Shown: positions 17,239-26,229 of the stretch, one piece after another
Numbering within the stretch: position 1 is the stretch's first letter
Layout: each line of letters begins with the position of its first letter
From: Plantibacter sp050587525
GTDB lineage: Bacteria; Actinomycetota; Actinomycetes; Actinomycetales; Microbacteriaceae
NCBI RefSeq assembly: GCF_050587525.1
Contig: NZ_JBOBFT010000006.1
Coordinates: 207,479-271,478, forward strand
Direction of reading: 5' to 3'
Length of the DNA: 64,000 nucleotides
Notes under the pieces: model-generated
The model's database searches: none
Told to the model about the DNA's origin: nothing
The model's input: the letters and a program-made list of their open reading frames with translations, nothing else
Program-made: the position numbers and the translations under genes

Positions 17239-17981
17239 GCGGTCACTCCGTTTGCGGTGAGGTAGTCGTAGCTCTGCTGCAGGCCGGCGAAGATGTCCCC
17301 GTCATAGTCGTCGAATTCGACGACGCGGAGGGCGTTGGGCGCCGCCGCGAGGATGTCGAGCACGGGGATGACGCCCGCGCCGGAGGGCAGCTGCTTCTTG
17401 GTGTCGCGTGAGGCGTCGCCATCCTTGACGTGAAGGAGCTTGACGCGGTCGCCGATGCTTGCGAGGACGTCGACTGCACGGCGTCCGCCGACCTCGACCC
17501 AGTAGGTGTCGACCTCGAAGACGACGGCCGGGTCGGTGATCGACGCGAGGTACTCGAGCGGGCTGGTGCCTTCGATGTCGCCTTCGAGCTCCCACCAGTG
17601 GTTGTGGTAGCCCATCTCGACGCCGTGCTGCGCACCGACGGCGGCGGCGGCATTGAGGTCGTCGGCGATGCCTTTGACGCCGTCAGCGGAGCTGAAGCGC
17701 TCTGCGGCGATCGCGGGGTCGATGAGCACCTTCACGCCGGCTGCGGCTGCGGCGCCGAAGTAGGCGGCGAGGTCGGTGCCCTCTTTGATGAAGTTGGCGT
17801 GCGCGCTGGGCGTGGTGAACCCGGCGCCGTGCACTGCGGTGAGGTCGGCGTCTGGACCGAAGCCGAAGGGCTCCGCCTGACGGAAGCCGATCTCGGCGAG
17901 CCGCTGCAGGGTTCCGGCCGTATCGGCGGCGAGAGCGTCACGCACCGAATAGAGCTGGACGGAAAGTTGGGAAGTCGACAC
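17235..17981 (-). CDS. Sugar phosphate isomerase/epimerase (TIM barrel, IolE/hydroxypyruvate isomerase-like)
   Basis: A 248-residue xylose isomerase-like TIM barrel opening the four-gene operon. LSVQLYSVRDAL is the usual first strand of this subgroup. VEMGYHNHWWELEG carries metal-binding His and Glu, VFEVDTYWVEVGG the Asp, and KLLHVKDGD the His-x-Lys-Asp. The final VVEFDDYDGDIFAG gives the last Glu ligand. It is shorter than the other TIM barrel in the operon. A 107-base gap separates it from the ABC importer genes, which lie upstream on the same strand. Confidence 0.9.
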   Translation of the reverse strand: MSTSQLSVQLYSVRDALAADTAGTLQRLAEIGFRQAEPFGFGPDADLTAVHGAGFTTPSAHANFIKEGTDLAAYFGAAAAAGVKVLIDPAIAAERFSSADGVKGIADDLNAAAAVGAQHGVEMGYHNHWWELEGDIEGTSPLEYLASITDPAVVFEVDTYWVEVGGRRAVDVLASIGDRVKLLHVKDGDASRDTKKQLPSGAGVIPVLDILAAAPNALRVVEFDDYDGDIFAGLQQSYDYLTANGVTA

Positions 17982-18088
17982 GATTCTCCTCGTTGATGAT
18001 GGTTCCGAACAGCCGTTGCTGCACGGGCAAGCCTAGTGACACTTCTGTCGGGGGTCAATCAAAAGTCATTCGTCGATCGTCATCGACC

Positions 18089-18928
18089 TCATTTCACCCC
18101 TCCGGCCGCCAGGCCTGTGACGAGGTGCTTCTGGACGAGCGCGAAGCCGATGAGCACGGGGAGCGAGACGACGATCGACGCGGCCATGAGCTCGTTCCAG
18201 AGCACGGTCGTACTGCTCGCGTACGCCTGCAGGCCGATCGGCAGGGTACGGGTGGCATTGTTCGTCAGGACGGACGCGAAGAGCACCTCGCTCCATGCGG
18301 AGATAAAGCAGTAGACGGCGACCGCGATGATGCCGGGTTTCGCGACCGGGATGATCACGCGGACGAGTGCGCCGAGGCGGCCGGTGCCGTCGATCATCGC
18401 CGCTTCTTCGAGCTCCTGTGGGATCGCCTGCAGATACCCGCTCAGCATCCAGATCGCGAACGGCAGGGTGAACGTCATATAGGTGATGATGAGCCCGAGG
18501 TAGGAGCCGTTGAGTTGCAGCCCGACGAGGCGCTGCACCTGCGTGAAGATGAGGAACAGTGGCAGCAGGAAGAGGATTCCGGGGAACATCTGCGTGGACA
18601 GGACGACGAGGCTGAACACCCTGCTCCCCCGGAACCGCAGCCTCGCCATCGCGTACGCCGCGAGGATCGCGATGATGACCGACAACAGGGTCGACACCGA
18701 GGTCACGATGAGGCTGTTCGTGAAGTACTTGGCGAGCGGGACCGTGCGCCAGATGTCGACGTACGGCTCAAGGGTGATGGTCGCCGGCAACCAGGCGAAG
18801 ACGCCTCGGACGTCCTGCAGCGGTTTGACCGAGGTGCTCACGATGACGTAGAGCGGTGCCGCCACGAACGCGGCGAGGATCGTCAACACGATTCTCCGCA
18901 GCCAGATGAAGCCGAGGGTCTCACGCAC
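18089..18928 (-). CDS. ABC sugar importer permease (MalG/CUT1 type)
   Basis: A 279-residue inner-membrane permease with six hydrophobic helices. The EAA loop, which contacts the ATPase, is QELEEAAMIDGTGRLGALVRV near residue 190. The order TM1-large loop-five helices and the ending LVTGLAAGGVK are typical of MalG-like CUT1 permeases. It overlaps the partner permease by 8 bp. No ATPase gene is present in the window, so a shared MsiK-like ATPase elsewhere is likely. Confidence 0.95.
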   Translation of the reverse strand: MRETLGFIWLRRIVLTILAAFVAAPLYVIVSTSVKPLQDVRGVFAWLPATITLEPYVDIWRTVPLAKYFTNSLIVTSVSTLLSVIIAILAAYAMARLRFRGSRVFSLVVLSTQMFPGILFLLPLFLIFTQVQRLVGLQLNGSYLGLIITYMTFTLPFAIWMLSGYLQAIPQELEEAAMIDGTGRLGALVRVIIPVAKPGIIAVAVYCFISAWSEVLFASVLTNNATRTLPIGLQAYASSTTVLWNELMAASIVVSLPVLIGFALVQKHLVTGLAAGGVK

Positions 18929-19910
18929 GGTTCTGTCCTTTCGGGAGCACGATGCGGATGTAGACGACGGATGCCGCGAAGAGCGCCAGCAGGAGCAGGA
19001 CGCTCATGGCGCTGCCGATGCCGAAGTTCCAGCTCACGAACGAGTGCTCGTAGATGAGCGGGGAGATGAGCCGGGCGGACTCGGGAGCGCCGGCGCCGAA
19101 CAGGATGAACGGCACGTTGAACTGGTTGAAGAGCCACAGGCCCATGACGAGCAGCATGACCGCGTTGGCCGGACGGACCATCGGCAGGGTGATGGCGGTG
19201 AATCGCCTCCACAGCGACGCTCCGTCGATCGCGGCCGCCTCGTAGACGTCGTCCGGCACGTTCTGGAGGGCCGCGAGCAGCATGAGGAATGCGAAGGGCC
19301 ACATCTGCCAGACGGACACGACGACGAGCACGATGAAGGCGTTGTCGCCGATGAGCCAGAAGGGTCTCTCGGACAGCAGATGCAGGTCGTCGACGAGGAA
19401 GCGGTTGATCGCGCCGTCACGTTGGTTGAACATGAACGCCCACGCGATCGTGCCGACGTAGCCGGGGAGCGCATACGGCACGAGGAAGAACGTGCGAAGG
19501 AACGCCCGCCCCTTGACCTTGGACGTCAGGAACACCGCACCCGCCATGCCGAGCATCCACGAGAGCGCGAGCACGATGGCGACGTAGAGGACCGTTCGGA
19601 CGAAGGTCGTGTACAGCTCACCACCGATCGGGCCCTCCGGGTTGAGTCCGGCGATGAAATTACCGAACCAGATGAACGGCACCGTGACCCAGTTGCGGAT
19701 GTTCAACTGCGTGAGCGAGGTGAACGCGATCCAGACTCCCAGCGCCATGGGGATGATGTGGATGAGCAGTTCTGCGAGTCCGGCGGGCAGGATGAGCCAG
19801 TACGCGAGCCGATGCGTGTCATGGTGGCTTGACCGGGGTCGCCGGCGCCCGAGCGACGTGCGCTCAGGCGCCGTGCACTCGGGCGCCGGAAGCGGGGTGC
19901 GCGGAGTCAT
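18921..19910 (-). CDS. ABC sugar importer permease (MalF/CUT1 type)
   Basis: A 329-residue permease. A charged Pro/Arg-rich cytoplasmic N-terminus of about 35 residues precedes TM1 (LAYWLILPAGLAELLIHI), followed by five more helices. The EAA loop is VPDDVYEAAAIDGASLWRRF near residue 230. Its start overlaps the solute-binding protein stop by one base (TGATG), so the importer genes form one operon reading binding protein, MalF-like, MalG-like. Confidence 0.95.
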   Translation of the reverse strand: MTPRTPLPAPECTAPERTSLGRRRPRSSHHDTHRLAYWLILPAGLAELLIHIIPMALGVWIAFTSLTQLNIRNWVTVPFIWFGNFIAGLNPEGPIGGELYTTFVRTVLYVAIVLALSWMLGMAGAVFLTSKVKGRAFLRTFFLVPYALPGYVGTIAWAFMFNQRDGAINRFLVDDLHLLSERPFWLIGDNAFIVLVVVSVWQMWPFAFLMLLAALQNVPDDVYEAAAIDGASLWRRFTAITLPMVRPANAVMLLVMGLWLFNQFNVPFILFGAGAPESARLISPLIYEHSFVSWNFGIGSAMSVLLLLALFAASVVYIRIVLPKGQNRA

Positions 19911-21262
19911 CAGCCGGCCGCGACCAACTGGCTCTGGGCGTCCTGAAGGGCCGCACGGATCTCCGTCTCGCTGACTCCGCCGGTCGTCGCCGCTTTCGCG
20001 AGCAGGCCCTTCACGGCCGTCCCGATGAGGGTCTCCGCCTGCCCGGTCCGGCTGTCGAGCGGGAACGGCGCGGCGTGATCCGCGAGGATGCCCTTCGCGA
20101 TCTCGAGACTGGGGTCGGCCCGCTCGAGTGCTCCGGACTCGTACGCCTCGTCCGTCACGGCGAGCGTCGAGTAGGCCTCGTTGAGGTACTCCTGCTCGCT
20201 GACGCTCGTGAGGAAGCTCACGAACTGTAGCGCTTCATCCTGGTGGGGCGAGTCTGCGAACACGCTCACATTGGTCCCGGCGACGTGCGACCCGATCGGT
20301 TTGCCGCCGGCCGGCAGCGGATCGATCACGGGCATCTCGGCGAGCTCCCAGTCCTCGAATCCGGCGAGCAGGAACTGCGCTCGTGGACTCTGGACCATGA
20401 TCATCGCCGCCTTCCCGTCGACGAAGTCCTGAATGGAGTCCGCGCCGAGCTCCGACTCAGCGTCCGAGGGGGCCGCGACCGCGTCCGCCCCGACGAGGTC
20501 GACGTACTGACGCACGGCCGCGATCATGCCGTCGGAGTCGAGCTGCGGCGTGCCGTCCGGGCCGAACCAGTCGGCGCCGTGCTGCTGCCCGAGCAGGAAG
20601 GCGAAGTGGGCGCCGCTCGTGATGGCACCACCCGTGAGCGTCGTGCCCCACTGGTCGATCGCGCCGTCGCCGTCGGTGTCGACCGTGAGCGTCTTCGCGT
20701 CCGCCACGAACTCGTCCCAGGTGACCGGCGGGGAGTCGATCCCGGCGGCCTCGAAGAGTTTCGTATTGACGTAGAGCCCGTAGGACATGGCGTACAGCGG
20801 CACCGACGTGGGCGCCTGACCGGGCTTGCCCGATGCCTCCCACGCCGTGGGCACGAAGCGCTCGGATCCGCCGATCGCCTCGAGCGCCTGCCCTTCGAAC
20901 GGCACGAACGCACCCGTCTCCTGCAGTGTGACGGCCCAGGTGTTTCCGATGTTCAGGACGTCGGGCCCTTCGCCGCTGCTCACGGCGGCGAGGATCTTGC
21001 TGTAGAGGTCCGCCCACGGAACGACTTCGAGTTCGACCTCGATCCCGGTGCGCTCGGTGAAACGATCGATCGTCTCCCCGAGGATCTCGGCGTCCTGCTC
21101 GAGCGAGATGGCCTGGTTCGTGGCCCAGTAGGTGAGCGTGGGCGGCCCCTCTTCGCCGGGCGAGCACCCGGCCGTTCCGAGCAGACAGGCCGCGACGCCG
21201 GCGACGGCGATGATGCGGAGTGCGGGAGCAGGGCTGCTTGCGCTGCGGAGTGGTTTCTTCAT
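19910..21262 (-). CDS. Extracellular sugar-binding lipoprotein of the ABC importer
   Basis: A 450-residue family 1 solute-binding protein. A signal peptide with Lys/Arg head and hydrophobic core leads to Cys33 (LLGTAGC), a probable lipidation site with a slightly non-standard lipobox. TLTYWATNQA, EILGETIDRFTERTGIEVEL and PDVLNIGNTWAV are family hallmarks, as is the C-terminal TAVKGLLAKAATTGGV. DTDGDGAIDQWG resembles a calcium-binding loop. It captures the sugar for the permeases encoded downstream. Confidence 0.95.
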   Translation of the reverse strand: MKKPLRSASSPAPALRIIAVAGVAACLLGTAGCSPGEEGPPTLTYWATNQAISLEQDAEILGETIDRFTERTGIEVELEVVPWADLYSKILAAVSSGEGPDVLNIGNTWAVTLQETGAFVPFEGQALEAIGGSERFVPTAWEASGKPGQAPTSVPLYAMSYGLYVNTKLFEAAGIDSPPVTWDEFVADAKTLTVDTDGDGAIDQWGTTLTGGAITSGAHFAFLLGQQHGADWFGPDGTPQLDSDGMIAAVRQYVDLVGADAVAAPSDAESELGADSIQDFVDGKAAMIMVQSPRAQFLLAGFEDWELAEMPVIDPLPAGGKPIGSHVAGTNVSVFADSPHQDEALQFVSFLTSVSEQEYLNEAYSTLAVTDEAYESGALERADPSLEIAKGILADHAAPFPLDSRTGQAETLIGTAVKGLLAKAATTGGVSETEIRAALQDAQSQLVAAG

Positions 21263-21351
21263 TGATCCGTTCTCTCCTCGGTGACCCGGACGGTTCCGGT
21301 GCGGTGGTGATCCTGCGCTGGATCCGTCATGGAATAATGCATCTGTACCTC

Positions 21352-21365
21352 ATGCATATATGCAT
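21352..21365. promoter_or_regulatory. ATGCAT palindrome, candidate ROK operator
   Basis: ATGCATATATGCAT is a perfect 14-bp palindrome in the divergent region between the binding-protein gene and the ROK gene, with a third ATGCAT at 21338-21343. The surrounding AT-rich DNA is a good place for a promoter. A site for the adjacent ROK regulator is inferred from position only. Confidence 0.5.
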
Positions 21366-21487
21366 CATACGCGGCTTGTGCGCACGAGTGAGCAAAAGAC
21401 GTCAGACTGTGGACAACTTTGTGATTCGCCCACCTGTGAGCGAGGATCGGATCCACCCCGCCGAATCCACCGAGAGACGAGGACCAC

Positions 21488-22666
21488 ATGACCCCGACCC
21501 AGCCAGTGCCCACCGGTGTCGGAGACGTCTTCCAGCTCTTCCGGGACGGCCGCCCCAGGACGAAAGCCGAACTCACCAGGATCACCGGCCTCGCCCGCTC
21601 AACGGTCTCCTCGCGCGTCGATGCGCTCCTCGCCACCGGCCTCCTCGTTCCGGCCGGCGAAGCGGCCTCCTCGGGCGGCCGCCCGCCAGCCACGCTCGTC
21701 TTCAACCCGCACGCGCGCGTCGTGATCGCGGCTGACCTCGGCGCCAGCCACGGATTCGTCGCCGTCTGCACGCTCACGGGCGAGGTGCTCTCCAGCGTGC
21801 GCTCCGACATCGCCATCTCCGAAGGGCCCGATGCCGTCCTCAGCTGGGTCGCCGACGCCGCGCGCGCCTGCCTGGCCGAGATCGGGAAGTCGCTGGACGA
21901 CGTCGTCGGCGTCGGCGTCGGCGTCCCCGGGCCGGTCGAGCACTCGACCGGCAGACCCGCCAAACCGCCGATCATGCCCGGCTGGGACGGCTTCGACGTC
22001 CCGGCCTTCGTCGCCGAACGCCTCCGCGGCCCCGTGTTCGTCGACAACGACGTCAACATCCTCGCCCTCGGCGAACGCGCCACCGTCTGGCCCGACATCG
22101 ACGACCTCGTCTACGTCAAAGTCGCCACCGGCATCGGCTCCGGCATCATCAGCGGCGGCCGGCTCCAGCGCGGCGCGCTCGGCACGGCGGGCGACATCGG
22201 CCACGTGCAGGTCCCGTTCTCCCGCGACTCTCCGCGGGAACCCGGCGATGAGCGCGATCTCGAAGCGGTCGCAGGCGGCATGGCCCTCGCGGCCCAGCTG
22301 CACACCGACGAACACCCCGTCCGCACGAGCGCCGATGTCGTCGCGCGCCTGAACGCAGGCGATCCGCACGCCGTCGAACTCGTCCGACAGGCCGGGCGCG
22401 AGGTCGGCGAGGTGTTGGCGATGACCGTCAACCTGCTCAATCCGTCCGTCATCGTCATCGGCGGCAGCATCGGCATCGCCGGCGAGCACCTCCTGGCAGG
22501 GGTCCGCGAGGTCGTCTACCGCCGATCGATCCCACTTGCCACCCAACACCTGTCGATCGTGCAGTCACGGTCCGGCGGTCTCGGCGGCGCGATCGGCGCG
22601 GCCCACCTCGTCATCGAGCACGCTCTCGAACCGCACGCGGTGGACGCGCTCGTCGCCGCGGGGTGA
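21488..22666 (+). CDS. ROK-family transcriptional regulator lacking the zinc motif
   Basis: A 392-residue repressor-type ROK protein. The N-terminal helix-turn-helix spans about residues 12-50 (KAELTRITGLARSTVSSRVD, then LLVPAG and a SGGRPPATL wing). The sugar-kinase fold carries ADLGASHGFVAV, VGVGVGVPGPVEHSTG, VFVDNDVN and VKVATGIGSGII. After GTAGDIGHVQV the usual CxCGxxGCLE zinc site is replaced by a Cys-free Ser/Arg/Pro/Glu segment. It is divergent from the sugar importer operon and probably represses it until a sugar binds. Confidence 0.93.
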   Translation: MTPTQPVPTGVGDVFQLFRDGRPRTKAELTRITGLARSTVSSRVDALLATGLLVPAGEAASSGGRPPATLVFNPHARVVIAADLGASHGFVAVCTLTGEVLSSVRSDIAISEGPDAVLSWVADAARACLAEIGKSLDDVVGVGVGVPGPVEHSTGRPAKPPIMPGWDGFDVPAFVAERLRGPVFVDNDVNILALGERATVWPDIDDLVYVKVATGIGSGIISGGRLQRGALGTAGDIGHVQVPFSRDSPREPGDERDLEAVAGGMALAAQLHTDEHPVRTSADVVARLNAGDPHAVELVRQAGREVGEVLAMTVNLLNPSVIVIGGSIGIAGEHLLAGVREVVYRRSIPLATQHLSIVQSRSGGLGGAIGAAHLVIEHALEPHAVDALVAAG

Positions 22667-22855
22667 CCGCAGCCGCAACGAGGCGAGGCCCGGCCAGCCA
22701 AGCCAAGCCGAGACAAGACGAGACGAGACCGGCCGGGCCCGAACCCAAGCCCGCGCCGGCCCCGAGACGGCGCACGACGAACCGGTGCCCTGCGCGTCCA
22801 GTGACACCCGGCGCCCGTGGAACGGATCGGCCCGCGACTGCGAGACAATGGACAG
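22667..22855 (+). other. Gene-free segment with purine-rich simple repeats
   Basis: Between the ROK stop and the YqaJ-like start the DNA contains short repetitions of CCAAGCC and GACGAGAC/GACAAGAC (about 22696-22735). I see no gene, promoter consensus or strong terminator in it. Confidence 0.5.
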
Positions 22856-23443
22856 GTGAATCACGCCGTCCTCTCCCGAATCGTCGCTGATTCGACCGAC
22901 CGAGTGGCGTGGCTGCGAGCCCGATCGCGTGGGATCACCGCGACCGACGTCGCCAAGCTCTCCACGCCCGGCTCGATCATGACGGCGGCCGATGCGAAAC
23001 TCGGCGGCACGGGCTTCTCCGGCAACGCGTACACCGACCACGGGCGCGCCCGCGAACCCGAGATCGCCCGCTGGGTCGCGGCGACGCACGGCATCGATCC
23101 GTCGTCGGCGCTCTTCCGGGCCGAGGTCGAGCACCGGCACCTCGCGACCCCGGACGGCCTCGCCGTCACCGATCGGGGGACCGTCGTCCTGTCCGAGATC
23201 AAGACCACCACCAAAGCATGGCGCAGCATCCCCCGCAACTACCTCCGACAGGTGTGGTGGCAGCAGTACGTCCTGGGCGCGGAACGCACCCTCGTCGTCT
23301 GGGAGGAGCACAACGACTTCGTGCCCGTCGGCGAGGAACCGCTCTGCCGATGGGTCGACCGCGACGACGCCGAGATCCACAAGCTCGTGACGCTCGCCAA
23401 CGCGCTCATCGACGAACTGCACTCCCGCACCACTCGCCGCTAG
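22856..23443 (+). CDS. YqaJ-like exonuclease/recombinase-domain protein
   Basis: A 195-residue protein from GTG 22856 (ATG 22817 is an alternative). It matches the YqaJ/lambda exonuclease-like PD-(D/E)xK fold: WLRARSRGITATDVAKL at the N-terminus, GRAREPEIARWVA with the conserved Glu, ATPDGLAV with the metal-binding Asp, and VVLSEIKTTTKAW giving the E-x-K motif. VWWQQYVLGAERTLVVWEE completes the fold. Family members process DNA ends in phage recombination, but single-copy versions are common in actinobacterial chromosomes. No other phage gene is beside it. Confidence 0.85.
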   Translation: MNHAVLSRIVADSTDRVAWLRARSRGITATDVAKLSTPGSIMTAADAKLGGTGFSGNAYTDHGRAREPEIARWVAATHGIDPSSALFRAEVEHRHLATPDGLAVTDRGTVVLSEIKTTTKAWRSIPRNYLRQVWWQQYVLGAERTLVVWEEHNDFVPVGEEPLCRWVDRDDAEIHKLVTLANALIDELHSRTTRR

Positions 23444-23487
23444 CCGGCAGGCCCCGGAGCGACGGCCCACAGCGCCCCACAGCACCC

Positions 23488-23567
23488 CAGACCACTGGCC
23501 TCAGAGCAGACCACTTGCCTCAGTGCAGACCACTGGCCTCACTCAGTGCAGACCACTGGCCTCAGAG
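23488..23567. repeat. 19-bp direct tandem repeat, four copies
   Basis: CAGACCACTGGCCTCAGAG occurs at 23488-23506, 23507-23525 (two changes), 23526-23548 (with a 4-base insertion) and 23549-23567. The last copy runs over the stop codon of the minus-strand gene at 23562. The tight spacing suggests slippage expansion rather than an operator array. Confidence 0.85.
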
Positions 23568-24329
23568 CGGCGGGCGGGTCCGCATCGCCTCAGCGAATCC
23601 GTACCCGACAAGCCATGCGAGCGCGACGGTCATCGCCACGAACTCGAGCCAACTGCCCACCTGCACGCCGATCTCGGCGAGCGACAGGAGGCCGCCGATG
23701 CCCGCGACGACGGCGACGGTGATCCCGGCGGTCCACGAGCCGATGCGCACCGCGCGGTCACTCGATCTGAGCGCGGCGACACCCATCGCCAGGCAGGCGA
23801 GCGCGAAGCCCAGCACGGCCACGCTGATGTGCGACGCGTCCTGGATCGTGAACGCCGGGCTGCTCGGGATCGGGCATTCGTACGTGCACGTCACCTGCGA
23901 GGCGACGAAGAAGCAGAGGCTGGACGCGGCGATGAGGACCCACGGCGTGAGGAGGGCTGCGGCCGGACGCCTGCCCACCGGCACGGGCGCGGCGCGACGT
24001 GCCACGACCGCGGCCCGCCGCATCGCGATCGCCAGGCTCAAGCCGCCGACCGCCACCATGAGCAGGGCAGCGTTGAACACCGTGGCCGTCACCTCGCCCG
24101 TGGCGCCGAGCCCGCTCACATAACTGTTCTTCCGCAGGCTGAGCCGCGCGCCCCAGATCATGATCGTGGCGACCGCGATGAGGAGCCCGCCGATGCCGGC
24201 GAACGCGAACGCCGCCGTGTTCATCCGGTCGCGCAGCCGCGCGGCGTCGCCCTCCCTCGCATCGGAGAGGGGGCTCGTCGCGAGGACGTCCGTTCCACCG
24301 CCGAACCCGTCCTGCACCGCACCGCTCAC
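23562..24329 (-). CDS. Six-helix membrane protein (DUF998-like)
   Basis: A 255-residue integral membrane protein with about six hydrophobic helices. SLRKNSYVSGLGATG between the first two helices resembles DUF998 family members, which usually carry a conserved S-x-LG-x-G loop. FVASQVTCTYECPI with two Cys in an outward-facing loop could form a disulfide. Function is unknown. It lies 15 bp downstream of the Pr6Pr-like gene, so the two probably form an operon. Confidence 0.75.
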   Translation of the reverse strand: MSGAVQDGFGGGTDVLATSPLSDAREGDAARLRDRMNTAAFAFAGIGGLLIAVATIMIWGARLSLRKNSYVSGLGATGEVTATVFNAALLMVAVGGLSLAIAMRRAAVVARRAAPVPVGRRPAAALLTPWVLIAASSLCFFVASQVTCTYECPIPSSPAFTIQDASHISVAVLGFALACLAMGVAALRSSDRAVRIGSWTAGITVAVVAGIGGLLSLAEIGVQVGSWLEFVAMTVALAWLVGYGFAEAMRTRPPL

Positions 24330-24344
24330 GTCGTGTCGCCGTCC

Positions 24345-24977
24345 CTACGAGCGGATGATCCGCGTGCGGCTGAGCCAGACCACCGCGACGCCCATGAGGC
24401 CGATGAATCCGGCGATCGCGATGACGTACACGGCGACCGCCCCGTAGCCGCCGGGCTGCGCCGGGTTGAGGAACGGGTACGGGTACCACCCGGTGATCGC
24501 GCCGCGGATCATCGTGTACACGGACCAGACGAGCGGGAAGGCGATGATCGCCCACAGCTGTCGCCATTCCAGGCGCGACTTGCCGGGGGCGAGGATCCAG
24601 ACGAGCACGAGGTAGATGGGTGCGTACAGGTGCAGCACTTCGTTCGACCAGCCGAGCGTGGCGCCCTGGTCGAGGGAGATGTTCCGGAGCAGCAGATTGT
24701 AGACCACACCCGTCGTCGCCATGTAGGTGACGATGCCCGCGAGCAGCAGGTTGAACCACGGCGGGTCGATCTTCGTCCGGAAGCTGAACCAGGCGCCGAT
24801 GATGAGCGCGATGGCCGCGAGGGCGTTCGACAGGATCGTGAAGTAGCTGAAGAAGTTCACGAAGAACATCGCGCGATCGGGGAGGTCGAAGGTGAGGCTG
24901 TAGAGGAGCTGACCGACGATGGCCGCGATGATCACACCGGCCGCGATGAGCCGGATGACCCCGAAGAGAGCACGCAT
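24345..24977 (-). CDS. Pr6Pr family membrane protein
   Basis: A 210-residue protein with six predicted helices. NFFSYFTILSNALAAI near residue 42, then VTYMATTGVVYNLLLR, LHLYAPIYLVLVWIL and WYPYPFLNP, are characteristic of the Pr6Pr (FAR-17a/AIG1-like) family, which shares His and Thr positions with lipid hydrolases. Its biochemical role in bacteria is not established. It is the first gene of the pair with the DUF998-like gene. Confidence 0.82.
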   Translation of the reverse strand: MRALFGVIRLIAAGVIIAAIVGQLLYSLTFDLPDRAMFFVNFFSYFTILSNALAAIALIIGAWFSFRTKIDPPWFNLLLAGIVTYMATTGVVYNLLLRNISLDQGATLGWSNEVLHLYAPIYLVLVWILAPGKSRLEWRQLWAIIAFPLVWSVYTMIRGAITGWYPYPFLNPAQPGGYGAVAVYVIAIAGFIGLMGVAVVWLSRTRIIRS

Positions 24978-25196
24978 GGTGACACTCTAGCGGGCCAGTC
25001 CGCGAGCTCCCGCCGACGCGAGCGAAGCGGGTTCGAACTCAGCCCGCGCCCCTCACCCGTCCCCCAAAGAGAGGGGTGCGTTCTCACCCAATTGACACCG
25101 CCGTAACATCGACGACTCATTGGCGGTCTTGAATGAGGAGTACGACCGCGGCCCGGCTCACCGGGCGCGGATGGCAGTGACAACGAAGGAGCGACG
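24978..25196 (+). other. Divergent intergenic segment
   Basis: It separates the membrane gene pair from the quinone-oxidoreductase-like gene. It contains CACCCAATTGACACCGCCGTAACATCGAC (25087-25115), in which TTGACA (25093-25098) could be a -35 box; the matching -10 is unclear. No gene is apparent. Confidence 0.4.
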
Positions 25197-26225
25197 ATGC
25201 GTCACAGAATCGGGCACTCCTGGTCCACGACGGCGGTCGCTGAGCGGCCGAGGCCCGTCCCGGAGACCATGCGTGCGGCACTCATCGACGGCACGGGCAG
25301 TGCCGAGGTGTTCCGAATCGGGTCGATACCGACCCCGGACCGGGTGAACGCCGAATACCTTGTAAAGGTGGTCGCTGCGGGCGTCAACCCGATCGATGCG
25401 AAGACTCGGGCCGGTCGCGGCGTCTCCGGGGCGATCCCCGCGTACCCGACGGCGCTCGGCTTCGACTTCAGCGGGATCGTCGTGCAGGCGCCGTTCGAGG
25501 CATCGGAACTGCAGCCGGGCGATGAGGTCTACGGCGTCACGAGCTTCCCGAGGACGCTCGGCAGTTACGCCGAGTACGTCGTGGTGTCGTCGCTCGGGCT
25601 CGCGAAGAAGCCGACGACGCTCTCGCACGTCGAGGCGGGCGGGGTTCCGCTCGCCGCCCTCACGGCGTGGGGCATGGTCGTGGACGTCGCGAAGGCGCAC
25701 GAGGGTCAGCGCATCCTCATCCACGCGGGCAGTGGCGGCGTCGGGCACTTCGCGGTGCAGTTCGCGAGCTACTTCGGCGCGCAGGTCGTGACGACCGGTT
25801 CGACGCAGAATCTCCCGTGGTTGCGGGAGCTCGGCGCTTCGCAGGTCGTCGACCACACGGCGACACGATTCGAGGACGTCGTGCGCCAGGTGGACGTCGT
25901 CATCGATCTCGTCGGCAACACGATCGATGACACGGGCACGCGTTCCCTGTCCGTCCTGCGTCCCGGCGGCCTCATCGTGAACGCGCCGACGGGGAGCTGG
26001 CCGTCGTTCCTCGACGACAGCCAGGATGCGGGGGTGCGTGCGACGACGTACAAGGTTGCGCCGGACGGCGGCACCCTGGACACGATCACCCGGTTGCTCG
26101 AGTCCGGGGACGTCCGGGTGTTCGTCGACGAGGTGTTCGACCTCGAGGACGTCGCCGATGCGCACGCCACGCTCGAGCGTGGGCACACCCGCGGCAAGCT
26201 CGTCCTCAAGGTCGCCGAGGGCTGA
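25197..26225 (+). CDS. NADPH:quinone oxidoreductase-like medium-chain dehydrogenase
   Basis: A 342-residue zinc-free MDR-superfamily protein. The ATG at 25197 has AAGGAG five bases upstream, deciding the start. VVAAGVNPIDAKTRAG and LGFDFSGIV are typical of the quinone reductase/zeta-crystallin group, without the Cys and Glu ligands of zinc alcohol dehydrogenases. The NADPH fold is RILIHAGSGGVGHFAVQFA, and the C-terminal AHATLERGHTRGKLVLKV is the usual ending. It probably reduces quinones or enals in the cytoplasm; no operon partner is evident. Confidence 0.92.
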   Translation: MRHRIGHSWSTTAVAERPRPVPETMRAALIDGTGSAEVFRIGSIPTPDRVNAEYLVKVVAAGVNPIDAKTRAGRGVSGAIPAYPTALGFDFSGIVVQAPFEASELQPGDEVYGVTSFPRTLGSYAEYVVVSSLGLAKKPTTLSHVEAGGVPLAALTAWGMVVDVAKAHEGQRILIHAGSGGVGHFAVQFASYFGAQVVTTGSTQNLPWLRELGASQVVDHTATRFEDVVRQVDVVIDLVGNTIDDTGTRSLSVLRPGGLIVNAPTGSWPSFLDDSQDAGVRATTYKVAPDGGTLDTITRLLESGDVRVFVDEVFDLEDVADAHATLERGHTRGKLVLKVAEG

Positions 26226-26229
26226 CCCT

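Noticed and set aside
22856..23443. YqaJ-like gene as part of a phage recombination cassette
   Set aside because: No single-strand annealing protein or other phage gene adjoins it, and lone copies are usual in actinobacterial chromosomes.
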